DNA from: Ursus arctos
Taxonomy: Eukaryota > Chordata > Mammalia > Carnivora > Ursidae
DNA: 64,000 nt
Assembly (NCBI RefSeq): GCF_023065955.2
Contig: NW_026622764.1
Coordinates: 75,261,333-75,325,332 of the forward strand
Direction of reading: 5' to 3'
Shown here: positions 1 through 10,260 of the stretch, piece after piece
How positions within the stretch are numbered: the first letter of the stretch is position 1
Layout: each line of letters begins with the position of its first letter
Made by a program: the position numbers and the translations under genes
Notes under the pieces: model-generated
Seen by the model: only the letters and a program-made list of their open reading frames with translations
Databases searched by the model: none
Told to the model about the DNA's origin: nothing

Positions 1-6
1 GAAATT

Positions 7-243
7 GGGGGCGCCTGGGTGGCTCAGTCGTTAGGCGTCTGCCTTGGGCTCAGGTCATGATCCCGGCGTTCTGGGATTGAGCCCCGCATAGGGCTCCGTG
101 CTCAGCAGGAAGCCTGCTTCTCCCTCTCTCACTCCCCCTGCCTATGTTCCCACTCTCACTGCCTCTTTCTCTGTCAAATAAATAAATAAAATCTTTAAAA
201 AAACAAAAGAACAAAAAACAAACAAACAAAAAAAACAAATAGG
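7..243 (+). mobile_element. Can-SINE (SINEC, tRNA-Lys derived)
   Basis: The head 'gcgcctgggtggctcagtcg' is followed by the 'tcccggcgttctgggat' core, a CT-rich domain, 'aataaataaataaaatcttt' and a long A-rich tail (to about 243). The first 7 bases of the window (gaaattg) recur at 244-250, which is consistent with a target-site duplication whose left part may lie outside the window. The core variant is the type I associate with arctoid carnivores. It does not encode a protein. Confidence 0.95.
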
Positions 244-250
244 GAAATTG

Positions 251-850
251 TTTTGGAGGGAATGTCTGAGACTTTATAGTAAGAAAGAATGAAAAGGAAA
301 AACATCATTGTCAGAAAGCACTGGTCTACCCACTTGAGAACCAAGCAATAGTTCCTAATTGATTCAACTCTGTTGGAAAATTTCTCTCACACGTTTGGAA
401 TTCTGCCTTATTGAGGATAATGCAATCGATATTGAATTCACCTTTTAAAATTAATCTTGAAGCACTTATTACCTCTTATAATAACATGATTTTATTTAAT
501 TTAGATATAGATTTTAATTTAATTATAGAAGGATCAGAAACTACCGAATCTTTACCTTTCTTACAACATATAGCAAAATATTTCCTTGAAACAAATTTGT
601 CTATTTCTCACTGAGGAAAAAAAAAGGGGAGTATGACTAATTAATGAATTATTGTAACATTATGTGACATTTTGTAACAATACAAATGCTTGGAAAAGAC
701 AACTGCATCTGTTAGTGAAGCAGGGCTCTCTTCCCATATAAATGATGAATTGTAATTGGACAGGGACTAGAATTTAGAAATTAAACACCTTAGGTGACAT
801 TAGAAAACCCCAGACAGCCACAGTGGCTCAGCAGATACCAAGAAGCATGT
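251..850. other. Non-genic, unassigned AT-rich DNA
   Basis: No recognisable repeat or coding signal was seen. The 67-codon open frame at 411-614 has AT-driven composition and no family features. Confidence 0.4.
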
Positions 851-1195
851 GTTAGATTTCTTAATTCAGTTCAATTTCACAAACACACATTGCATTTCTA
901 CAGAAATGAGCAATGCACTGAGCCAAGAGATGTCACAATCCCTAAACTTCAGTTGCTCATACCTAATAGGAAAACATGGGTGAGACAATCATGAGACAAT
1001 GAGATTTGTGTTCTAAAAAGTGTGCAAAATCTGACTGCACAAAACAACCTGAGCCTGACTTTATCTGGGAATATGAAGAAGGTTGAGTAGAAGAAAGGAT
1101 ATTCGAGTTGCAATTTAATGAGTAAAAAATCAATAGAATATTAAGAAAGGGGAGGATCAGAATATTCCAGGCAGAGGCAATGTACAAAGGCAATT
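851..1195 (-). mobile_element. Possible L2 LINE fragment
   Basis: Weak resemblance to antisense L2: a segment like 'attccaggcagaggcaatgt' (1164-1183) matches the L2 'ggcattccaggcagagggaac' block, and the upstream part loosely matches the antisense 3' end. It is highly diverged, so this is a tentative call from recognition alone. Confidence 0.35.
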
Positions 1196-1227
1196 GCTAA
1201 AACTGCCACTGTCATGCTTTTAATCAC

Positions 1228-1485
1228 AACCATTGTTTATTGGGTAGCAGCTGTATGTCCAGCACTGTCCTCACATGCATTTTTTTGCTTCCTCCTCACA
1301 ACAACCCTGAAAGGTGGGCATTAATACTCCCATGGATGACAAAGTCATGATTGAAAGTGTTTATGTAACTTTCTGAAGGAAAGAGCTAACAAGTAGTCAG
1401 AGAGAGATTTATACTGAGGTCTGCTCCTGCCAAAATGCTTGCTATCATCCACCATGTGATACTATGGATTATAGGTCAACAGTAC
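1228..1485 (-). mobile_element. MIR SINE, antisense
   Basis: The order of blocks fits an antisense MIR: 'tgtccagcactgtcctca', 'ctcctcacaacaaccctg', a tract in the position of 'ccattttacagatgagg', then 'agctaacaagtagtcagag'. It is old and diverged. Confidence 0.7.
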
Positions 1486-1633
1486 TTTAAATCTCCCAAA
1501 ATATACTCTATTTTATTAATTCTTTTTTTAAATCAGAACTGGTCTACAAATACAAATATACATAGATTACATAATTATGTACCATAGATGGTACCTACAT
1601 ATATGCAGAAAAATTGAGATATAATGTACATGT

Positions 1634-1650
1634 TGAGGTATAGTTATCTT
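1634..1650. repeat. Target-site duplication, left copy (L1 at 1672-2583)
   Basis: A 17-bp copy matches 2584-2600 with two differences. Between this copy and the L1 T-run lies about 20 bp of other sequence (roughly 1651-1671), so the A-tail of this insertion is interrupted. Confidence 0.75.
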
Positions 1651-1671
1651 TTTTGGGGAGGTAAGCAATGA

Positions 1672-2146
1672 TTTTTTTTTATTATGTTCAGTTAGCCACT
1701 GTATAGTACATTGTTAGTTTTTGACATAGTGTTCAATGATTCATTAGTTGCATATAATGCCTAGTGCTCATCACAACACATGCCCTCCTCAATACCCATC
1801 ACCTGGCCTACCCCATCCCCCTACCCCCTACCCTCTGAAACCCTCAGTTTATTTCCCAGAGTCCATAGTCTCTCAGGGTTTTCTCTCTCTGATTTCTCCC
1901 CTTTCAGTTTTCCCTCCCTTCCCCTATGGTCCTCCATGCTATTCCTTATGTTCCACATATGAATGAAACCATATAATAATTGTCTTTCTCTGCTTGACTT
2001 ATTTCACTTAGCATAATCCCCTCCAGTTCCATCCATGTCCACGCAAACGGTGGATATTCATACTTTCTGATGTCTGAGTAATATTCCATTGTATATATGT
2101 ACCACATCTTCTTTATCCATTCATCTGTTGAAGGGCATCTTGGCTC
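1672..2146 (-). mobile_element. Twin-primed L1, 3' half in antisense orientation
   Basis: Antisense L1 3' UTR and ORF2 C-terminus begin after a T-run at about 1673. Recognisable landmarks are the 'gattcattagttgcatataa' 3' UTR segment, the T-run/C-rich stretch and the antisense of the ORF2 terminal region ('gagtaatattccattgtata', 2075-2094). It stops at 'catcttggctc' (about 2136-2146), where the element flips. The inverted remainder is the next entry. Flanking copies of 'tgaggtatagttatctt' (1634-1650) and 'tgaggtataattttctt' (2584-2600) match at 15 of 17 positions and mark one insertion. Confidence 0.9.
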
Positions 2147-2583
2147 AAACTCAACACTCAAAAAACAAATAGTCCAGCCAAAAAATGGGTGGAAGACATG
2201 AACAGACACTTCTCCAAAGAAGACATACAAATGGCTAACAGACACATGAAAAATGCTCAACATCATTAGCCATCAGGGAAATACAAATCAAAATCACAAT
2301 GAGATGCCACCTTACACCAGTTAGAATGGCAAAAATTAACAAAATAGGAAACAACAAATGTTGGCAAGGACGAGGAGAAAAGGGAACCCTCTTGAACTGT
2401 TGGTGGGAATGCAACAGCCACTCCAGGAAACAGTATGGAGGTTTCTCCAGATGTTAAAAATAGAGCTACCCTATGATCCGGCACTTGCACCACTAGGTAT
2501 TTACCCCAAAGATACAGATGTAGTGAAAAGAAGGGGCACATGCACCCCAGTGTTCATAGCATCAATGTCCACAATAGCCCAAC
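2147..2583 (+). mobile_element. Twin-primed L1, inverted 5' segment in sense orientation
   Basis: Sense L1 ORF2 sequence runs from the 'caacactcaaaaaacaaata' region through 'aacagacacttctccaaaga', the 'tgttggtgggaatgc' cysteine-motif region and 'tgtccacaatagccc'. Its end lies immediately upstream, in L1 coordinates, of where the antisense half begins (only about a dozen L1 bases are missing). That is the expected structure for twin priming. The inversion junction shares 'ctc' (2144-2146) with both halves. Confidence 0.9.
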
Positions 2584-2600
2584 TGAGGTATAATTTTCTT
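2584..2600. repeat. Target-site duplication, right copy (L1 at 1672-2583)
   Basis: Matches 1634-1650 at 15 of 17 positions. It also marks where the older minus-strand L1 target resumes. Confidence 0.75.
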
Positions 2601-2757
2601 AAAATAAAGTGCACATACACTCAACATATACTTCAATGATTATCAGGAGTGTATACACCCAACAAACCAAGACACAGAACACTTTCATCACTATGGAAAG
2701 TTCCCTCATGTTCATTTCCAGTCAGTCCTTCTCTCAGAAGTAACCATTTTCTGCTTT

Positions 2758-2963
2758 TTTTTTAATTAATTAATTATTTATTTATATTTATTTGTTATTA
2801 TGTTCAAGTAGCCAACACATAGTATATCAGTAGTTTTTGATGTAGTTTTCAATGATTCATTAGTTGCATATAACAGCCAGTGCTCATCACAATATGTGCC
2901 CTCCTAAATACCCATCACCTGGTTACCGCACCCCCCACCCTTCTTCCTTCTGTAACCCTCAGG
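2758..2963 (-). mobile_element. 5'-truncated L1 3' end, antisense
   Basis: Only about 200 bp of antisense L1 3' UTR is present, starting at a T-rich run: 'gattcattagttgcatataa' (2853-2872) and 'tgctcatcacaatatgtgcc' (2880-2899). It closely resembles 1672-1850. The flanking 'ttctgcttt' at 2749-2757 and 2964-2972 is a plausible short target-site duplication. Confidence 0.85.
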
Positions 2964-3580
2964 TTCTGCTTTCTATTACCACAGTTGTTTTGACTATTCT
3001 TGAGCTTCATATAAATGGAATTAGTAGTTCTCTTTGTTTTTAACATCTTTTACCCAACATAACTTTTTCTAACTCATTCTCCCCATTGAATGCATTTGCA
3101 GTTTTTCCTTTTCTTCCTGAATAGTTTGCACTGTATGGGTATGCCACAATTTGATAATGCCTTCTCATGTTCATGAACACTTGGGATGTTTCCAGTTTGA
3201 AAATTTAGTGAATAAGGCTCCTATGAACCTACTTGTAAAGACTTGTTATAGGCATGTGTTTTTCTTTCTCTTGGGAAAATACCCAGGAGTGGGATTGCTG
3301 AGTCATGTGGAAGATGGATGTTTAGCTTGGTGAGAAATGGCTAGTTTTCCAAAGTGCTTGTGCCATTTCACAACCCCACTAGCAACATATAAGGTTCTGG
3401 CTAATTCATTTCTTTTGCCAACTTTGATCTCTTTGGCCCTTCTCATGTAGAAAGTCGTATCTCATTGTGATTTAATTTGCATTTTCCTTATGATTAGTGA
3501 TACTGAGCACATTATCATGTGCTTATTGACCATTCAGATATCTTTTTTGTGTAGTGTCTTTAAATCTCATGCCCAATTTT

Positions 3581-3943
3581 TAACTTTTTGAGGAACATGT
3601 GATTTCACTCATATGTGGAATTTAAGAAACAAAACAGATGAACATAGGGAAAGGGAAAGAAAAAGAAAATAAGATGAAAATAGAGTGGACGCAAACTATA
3701 AGAGATGTTGAACTCTAGGAAACAAACTGAGGGTTGCTGGAGGGGAGGTGGGTGGGGGGAGGGATGACTGGGTGAGGGGCATTAAGGAGGACACATGATG
3801 TGATGAACATTGGGTGTTATATGCAACTGATGAATCACTAAATTCTACCCCTGAAACTAATAATACAGTATACGTTAACTAAATTGAATTTAAATACAGA
3901 ATTTGATTTAAAAATTAATTGATTAATGAATTAATAATAAAGA
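3581..3943 (+). mobile_element. 5'-truncated L1 3' end, sense
   Basis: The L1 ORF2 terminus begins at 'gtgatttcactcatatgtgg' (3600-3619), followed by a G-rich 3' UTR ('ggaggggaggtgggtggggg') and an AT-rich tail. It interrupts the ancient antisense L1. Near-repeats 'aaatctcatgcccaatttt' (3562-3580) and 'aaatctcttgcccattttt' (about 3944-3962) look like the target-site duplication. About 18 bp at 3581-3598 fits no sense L1 sequence and could be a tiny inverted segment or target DNA. Confidence 0.85.
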
Positions 3944-5490
3944 AATCTCTTGCCCATTTTTGTTGGCTTGTTTTCCTTTTTTATCATTGACTTGCAAAAA
4001 TTCTTTATATCTTCTGAATATAAGATTTTTGTCATATATATGCATTGCAAACATTGAAGTGCTTTGGCATCTTTGTTAAAAGTTAATTCACCATATCCAT
4101 TTGGCTCTAATTCTAGTCTTTCCATTCTGCTCTGTAGACATTTGCCTACTACATCTCTATACTCTATTGACTTAGTTATTGTAGCTTTATATCATGTTCT
4201 TGAAACCAGGAAGTATAATTCCCTTAACCTGACTCCTCCTTTTCATGATTGTTTTGGCTAGACTAAATCCTTTGAACTGAGATATAAATTTAGAATCAGA
4301 TTATCAACTTTAACAAAAAAACTTAAAACCTGTAGTAATTATTTATAGAATTATAGGAACTTTATAGAATATAGAATTTTATGGAATTTTCAATATTATA
4401 TAAATCTTAAATTTTATAAAAATTTTACAAAATTATGAGAATTTTATAGAAAATTCATTGAACCTACAGCAATTTTGAAGAGTATGGACATCTTCTCAAT
4501 ATTGAGTTCCTATCCATATATATGGTATATCTTTCATTTACTTAAGTAAATGTTTCAACTTCTCTCAGAAATGTTTTATAATTTTCAGTGGAGAGGATTT
4601 AACCACTTTTATTACTTTTATTTGTAGGAATTTAATCATTTTGATGCTATTGCAAATCACATAATTTAAATTTCATTTTCTAATTGTTCATTGCTGATCT
4701 ATAGATTACAATTGCTTTTGTATGTTGATCTTGTATGCTATGGCCTTGCTAATTTTATGTATTAATTGTAATAGGTTCGTTTTTGGTAGATTCATCAAGG
4801 TTGTCTAACCCCCAGTCATTTCATTGGCAAATAATAATATTTTTACTTCTTCTCCCAACTTCATGCTTTTTACTTATTTTATTGCAATTTTCCTGTCTAG
4901 AAATTCCAGTCCAATGTTAAGTAGGAATGGTATATTCAATTATCCTTGTCTTGTTTCAAATCCCAGGGAGAAACCATCCAATATTTCACCACTAAATACA
5001 ATGTTTGTTGTGGAATTATTACAGATACACTTTATGAAATGGAAGAATTTTTCTATTTTCCTAATTTGCTAAAAGTTTGCTTTCTACTCAAATGGGTGCT
5101 GGATTTTGTCACATGTTTTTTTCTCTATCTGTTATGATGATCATATGGATTTTTTCTTTTGTTCTTTTTAATGTGGTAAATTATATTGATTAATTTTCAA
5201 ATGTTAAACCAGCCTTGCAATGCTGAGATAAATGCCTCTTGGTCATTATGTGCTGTTCCTTTTTTATAATAATGTTGTCTTCCATTTGCTAGTATTTGGT
5301 TAAAGATTTCTGTATCTCTGTATCTTCATGACAAATGTGGTCCAAAATTTCTTTATCTTGCAGTATTTCAAGGTTTGCTATTGGGATTATCCTGACCTCA
5401 CAAAATTAGTTGGCCAGAGCTCCCTCCTCCTTTGCTTTCTGAGTCTGTGTAAAACTGGAATTATTTCATGTTTTATCTGTTCTAAGTGTA

Positions 5491-7534
5491 TATATTAAGA
5501 TCTTAGCAATTAGGGTGCATCTTATTATCATAGAGTATCATAATTTAGTGGGTAGAAGTTTCCTTTAGTCATACCCCAAATGCTACTATGTCATAATATT
5601 GATGATCACTTAATGTCAATAAAATATAGTTTTAAATTAGAACAACTGTCCCTTGAAATAAAACTTTTTCTCTCAACCGTATCCTTATCTAATGGGACTA
5701 AAATGTATTTATGTACATTTATACATATATAGAAAGAAAGACTTCATTTAAAAAAAAAGGAAAACATAAAAAATAAAAACTACCATAATCTCACTACTAA
5801 ATATACTATTCTTAATATTTTGGTCAGTTTCCTTTGAATCTTTTTGACATATGTATGATTTGTGTGGGAGAGACAGTTATAGATAAAGAAAGAGAAAAAA
5901 GAAGGTAGGCATGTGTGTGCATAGTAATTACAATTATAGAGCCAATAACAAAAGTTAGGGCAGTGGAATAAAAGGAAAGATATTTGGGGAATCTGTTTTA
6001 TGTTCATAAGAATTGTCCTAGAGATATGGTCATCAGGTTGAAAGAATGAAGAAGGAATTAGACATAATGATGTATCAGTCCTTAAAATAAAAGAAAAAAA
6101 AATACCATACCTACCTCAGTAAAGTATGTAGCAATGAAGAGTGGCTAGTAATTTAAATCTTTTTTTTTAAACTAGTCAGTCTTAAAAGAGGTTGAGCAGT
6201 ACTACCTTGCAAAGGAGCAAATGAGATCTCTAGATTATATAGGACTCATAAACATCAAATATGCCTACAGAATGAAAGACACTTTGCGTGCATTGGTGCT
6301 AACTTGCCCCCTCACAAATAGTCCAAGTTATCGGCATTTGAACACGTTATTCCAAAGTCAAAGTTTGCCAAATCTGATTTAGTCTACTAAGTTCTTGCCT
6401 CTGGCTAAGTGGTGGCTGTTCTGATGTCCATTGCAGTTAGACGTCCATCATTTACAATGGGCATCAGGGGAGAGGCATATTTGTGTGTTGGCTGCCTAAC
6501 CTATCATGATAAATGGAAAGCATTGGCTTTGATGTTCCACTGTTGTGCATTTTCTCATTTATAAGGTTATTCAACACTGTAAGCCATGAACTTAAAAGGT
6601 AGACCTTTTTAAACTGGTTTTAAAACATCTCATAGTTTTTGATATTGTTAGAGAATGTGGCAGTTCAGAAATCTGGCTGATATGAAAGTATTTGTTTTGA
6701 AACCTAATGGATGTTCTTTTCACTTACTTTTCAGTTTACACATTAGTGCATACTCAAATGGCTGGGTGGTTTTAACAGCATGAATTTTGTAGGATTCTGC
6801 AGGCTGAAAAATATCTTAATCAAGTGAAATGCAAGTAGATGGGATTTGGAACATTCGGTCAGTATGACCTACCTGGGTTTAGGGAAGAGTTGAATCAGGT
6901 GTATTATTGTGCATCAATAATACTCCACAACACTATAGCCACAGACATTGTAGAAAGCACACACAGGAAGTGAGGTCTAGGTGACCCTCATCTGCATTTG
7001 CCCAGATCCTCAGTAGCAATAATGAGAGAGGAGACAGAGGTGCTAAGTGTGAACACAGGGATACCAGGGCTAGAATAGTGAGTGTTAGAGTAATTCCGTC
7101 TATTTCTGGACTCAACTGTGATTCTTAATTTGCTTTGAGAATAGTTTACAGAGATGGCCAGCACAGCCTATTATGCACAGTAGGGTTTGGGAGACAATTA
7201 ATTAGCAAGCACAAATAATGTCTTTGCTGTGGTTGATGCAAGTCAGAGCTACTGCAAAACCCGGTTTTAAAGACAAACCAAATTAGAGATGGAAAGTCCA
7301 AATACAAAAGTAATTGTATTTGGATGGATAGTCACAGGAACATTTTCTCCATCATCTTAGTATAGTAAGCATCATAGGTAAGACGAACTTCACTGGGAAG
7401 CTTTATAGAAGAAATGGCCTTGAAGGGGGTAAATGACACTTGACCACTGTCCTCAAGCACCAGGATGACACTTGGAGGACTCTTCCAGCACAGGAGAAAA
7501 TGATACAAATGAGAAAACAAAGTGAATTCAAATA
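5491..7534. other. Non-genic stretch with one faint old repeat
   Basis: No coding signal. Around 5735-5860 a block resembling an old A-rich interspersed repeat ('ccataatctcactac', then 'ggtcagtttcctttgaatct') may share ancestry with 26290-26430 and 40960-41100; the family was not assigned. The rest looks unique. Confidence 0.4.
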
Positions 7535-8064
7535 CAGTTGACCCTTGAACAACACAGATTTAAATTGTATGGGTCCACGTATATGCAGATTTTTTTAATA
7601 TAAATACAATAGAGTACTGTATGTAAGTGTATTTTCTCTTCCTTATGATTTTCTTAATAACATTTTCTTTTCTCTAGTTTACTTCATTGTAAAAATACGG
7701 TATATAATACATATAATTTACAAAAAAAAGTGTTAATCAACTGTCTATGTTATTGGTGAGGGTTCTAGTCAACAGGAGGCTATTAGGTGGTGCCTGGGTG
7801 GCTCAGTTGGTTAAGCGTCTGCCTTCGGCTCAGGTCATGATCCCAGGGTCCTGGGATCAAGCCCCATGTTGGTTTCCTTGCTCAGCGGGAAGCCTGCTTC
7901 TCCCTCTCTGCCTCTGCCCCTGCCCCACCCCCCTTCTCCCTCTCTCTCTCTCTGAAATAAATAAAATCTTAAAAAAAAAACAGTAGGCTAGTAGTAGTTA
8001 AGTTTTGGGGGAGTCAAGAGGTTCACACAGATTTTTGGCTGCCATGTTGTTCAGTAGTCAACTG
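7535..8064 (+). mobile_element. Tigger2/MER28-like DNA transposon remnant, split by a SINE
   Basis: It begins with the terminal inverted repeat 'cagttgacccttgaacaaca' preceded by a TA dinucleotide. The body has 'atgggtccacgtatatgcag' and 'ttccttatgattttcttaat'. It ends with the degraded inverted repeat 'gttgttcagtagtcaactg' (8046-8064). This is the structure of pogo-type Tigger elements, which insert at TA and are mobilised in trans by a Tigger transposase. No transposase coding sequence is present. A Can-SINE lies inside it. Confidence 0.85.
7787..7980 (+). mobile_element. Can-SINE inserted in Tigger2-like element
   Basis: The head is 'gcctgggtggctcagttggt', the core 'gatcccagggtcctgggat', then a CT-rich domain and 'aataaataaaatctt' plus A-tail. 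The flanking 14-mers 'caggaggctattag' (7773-7786) and 'cagtaggctagtag' (7981-7994) are duplicated transposon sequence, so the SINE is younger than the transposon. Confidence 0.95.
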
Positions 8065-8070
8065 TGCTTC

Positions 8071-8195
8071 TATTCAAATAACATTTATTGTCTGTACTAT
8101 GGCCTTGACAGTGAACAAAGAAATGGAGACATAGAAGTGAAGAAATGTCCTCTACCCTTGAAGAATTTTACAGTCTAGGGGAATGGTCAGCACAG
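8071..8195 (-). mobile_element. L2 LINE 3' end, antisense
   Basis: 'acatttattgtctgtactat' is followed by a 'cagtgaacaaagaaatggag' block and 'tttacagtctaggggaatgg', which follow the antisense L2 3' end in order. Old and short. Confidence 0.65.
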
Positions 8196-10243
8196 CAGCC
8201 AAGTAGCCTGTGATTATTTCTACGTCTTTTTTATTTTCAACTTTTTAAAAATGTACAAATCCATGGCATAAGACATTAATGAGGTAACTTTAGCAGCAGA
8301 TAATTAGATCTTTCCATAATGTTAATTTGACTGTTTTGTAGGCATTTCTCTTTAATTTCTCTTTAATCAAATGGCTCTCAATATGAAAATTATAATAAAT
8401 TAATAATATCCTGTCATTTCTGTTTCAGTCACTTTGGCATTTGTGGCATAGTATCATAGGTTTTTACCTTAATAAACTTCTGTGAGAGAATAAAAGTCTA
8501 GAGTTAAGAGACAGAACAATAGCCATAAATGTGTTTCACACACACATACACACACACACAACCTATAAAGCAATTTCTGTGTAAATTGTACTCCTTGAAG
8601 TGCTCAATTCATTACCTCCAAATGAAAAAAATAAAAACACTCTTGACTTTTTTAAATGTAGGATTTTTTCTTTCCAATATCTGTCTGTTTATATTGTCAA
8701 TAACTGAAAGCCTTTCATGCGGTCATTGCGCATGTCAGCAGCAGCCTGAAGCTACCCACAGCCGGGGACCTCTCTCATCCTTGTCACCAACCTGAAGGAC
8801 GCATGTCAGTGTTTTCACCATTTGGCACAGAAAGAGGGGACTTACCTCACTCAATCACTTTTCAAAACCTCTGGAGTGTGTTCTGCGTGCCTCTGACTCA
8901 ACCATAATGGGAGAGATCTGTAAGGGTCCTGGAGTCCTTAGCAAGGACCTTAGAATGTAGCATTGCCAGTTACATTCCAGATAGCAAAAGCCAAAAATGA
9001 AACATATATTAGAATACAACATCATTCAAGGAAGTTAATATGATTAAAATTTTTAAATATTATTAGCAAAAGAATTGCAATCCTAGTGATTCTAATGTAT
9101 TAACATGTACTACAAACTACTATGATCAGAGAGACATGATATTCCTTTTTCCTTTATCCTGAACATCTGTCCAACACAAAAGGCTTGGAATCCTCAATCA
9201 AGCCCTCCCGATATGGACAAAATTGAACATAACCTAGAAGCTATTCCACCTCCCCGCCAGTCCTTTAAACAAAGATTAAAAGAAAGATGCTATAAAAATG
9301 TTTTTGACATTTCCCATTTTTAAATATAAACACATTGGTGTATTTTTAATACTATAAAACAGATAAAAGAGAGAGAGTAATATTTTTAAAGGGTGGAATA
9401 CTTTATGCTAAAGTAAACAAAACAAAAGAGCTGTCCAGGAAGTCAAAAGTTACTATCCATGAGAAGAAGCATGTTTTTTTCATTACAGAAAGAGGCAGAT
9501 CCAAATGCGTTAGACATGTGATGTCCAAAGGCTGGGTGCGTGCTCACTGCTGCATTCGACTTCACATTAAGTATTCAGCCTGAGGCCGCCCAGCCACCCT
9601 CACAACAGGGCAAGACTGTGGCTAAGGCCAGGGAAGGACATTCTCCACAGATTTCAGGTGAAAGGGAAAATGTCTTTCTTCAAGCCCTACTTCCTACACT
9701 ACCCCGAAGAATTCTGCTCTTGACTGTAAAATTTCTTTGGCACTGTCCTGACCAAATGAAATTCTTTTCTTCAGAGCCAGTGCATACTACACCATACACA
9801 ACATCTTTGAGAAGAAATGTACTTGAGCCAAATAATGTGGCTACACATTATGTAGTCTTGCATGTTGTAAGTTCATACCAATGTACTCATTTTCCCATTT
9901 CTAGAGCAGACCAAGATCTAAGTTGGCAATATCTTGCTGGTTTACTATTTAAGACTTAACATTTATTTTATGAGCTGTAAGCTTAACAATAACCTGCCCC
10001 GAGAAGTCTCAAAATGAGTGTATACGACCGAACATGTATACACAAACATGCTCACACCCTACCATATCACACATACAACCAGCAGTGTAGAGATTTACAG
10101 TTAGTAAAGAACATTTGACATCATCTCTCATTGTTCAGAGTCCACCAATGTCTTTCCCACCAATAACTAAAGATCAGAAAGTCCCATTACAAAATTTCAT
10201 AATCATTTCCTTCGTGCTAAACACTACACCAAATTCTGAGCAT
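8196..10243. other. Non-genic stretch
   Basis: Contains a (CA)n microsatellite at 8537-8560 and otherwise apparently unique DNA. The 139-codon open frame at 9540-9959 begins at a non-ATG codon and shows no domain, signal peptide or codon pattern that I recognise. Confidence 0.4.
8537..8560. repeat. (CA)n microsatellite
   Basis: Twelve CA-type dinucleotides with one T interruption. Confidence 0.9.
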
Positions 10244-10260
10244 AAGAAGTTGAAACTCTA
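10244..10260. repeat. 17-bp target-site duplication, left copy
   Basis: 'aagaagttgaaactcta' is repeated perfectly at 16514-16530. The left copy abuts the 5' end of the full-length L1. Confidence 0.97.

Larger units (their letters stand above)
2584..5490 (-). mobile_element. Ancient L1 fragment, antisense, split by younger L1s
   Basis: Diverged antisense L1 3' region and ORF2 can be followed piecewise. 2584-2757 is 3'-UTR-like, 2964-3580 corresponds to the terminal ORF2 region ('atacccaggagtgggattgc' at 3280-3299), and 3944-5490 covers the reverse-transcriptase part ('aaaccagccttgcaatgctg' at 5205-5224). The gaps at 2758-2963 and 3581-3943 are younger L1 insertions, and the twin-primed L1 sits at its left end. 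Reading frames are destroyed throughout. The subfamily was not assigned (probably an L1M-type mammalian L1). Confidence 0.85.

Noticed and set aside
7..80. tRNA-like head of Can-SINEs as functional tRNA genes
   Set aside because: The heads derive from tRNA-Lys but lack a foldable mature tRNA and are followed by the SINE body, so no real tRNA gene is present.
9540..9959. 139-codon plus-strand frame
   Set aside because: Starts at a non-ATG codon, no family features and no neighbouring splice or promoter evidence.
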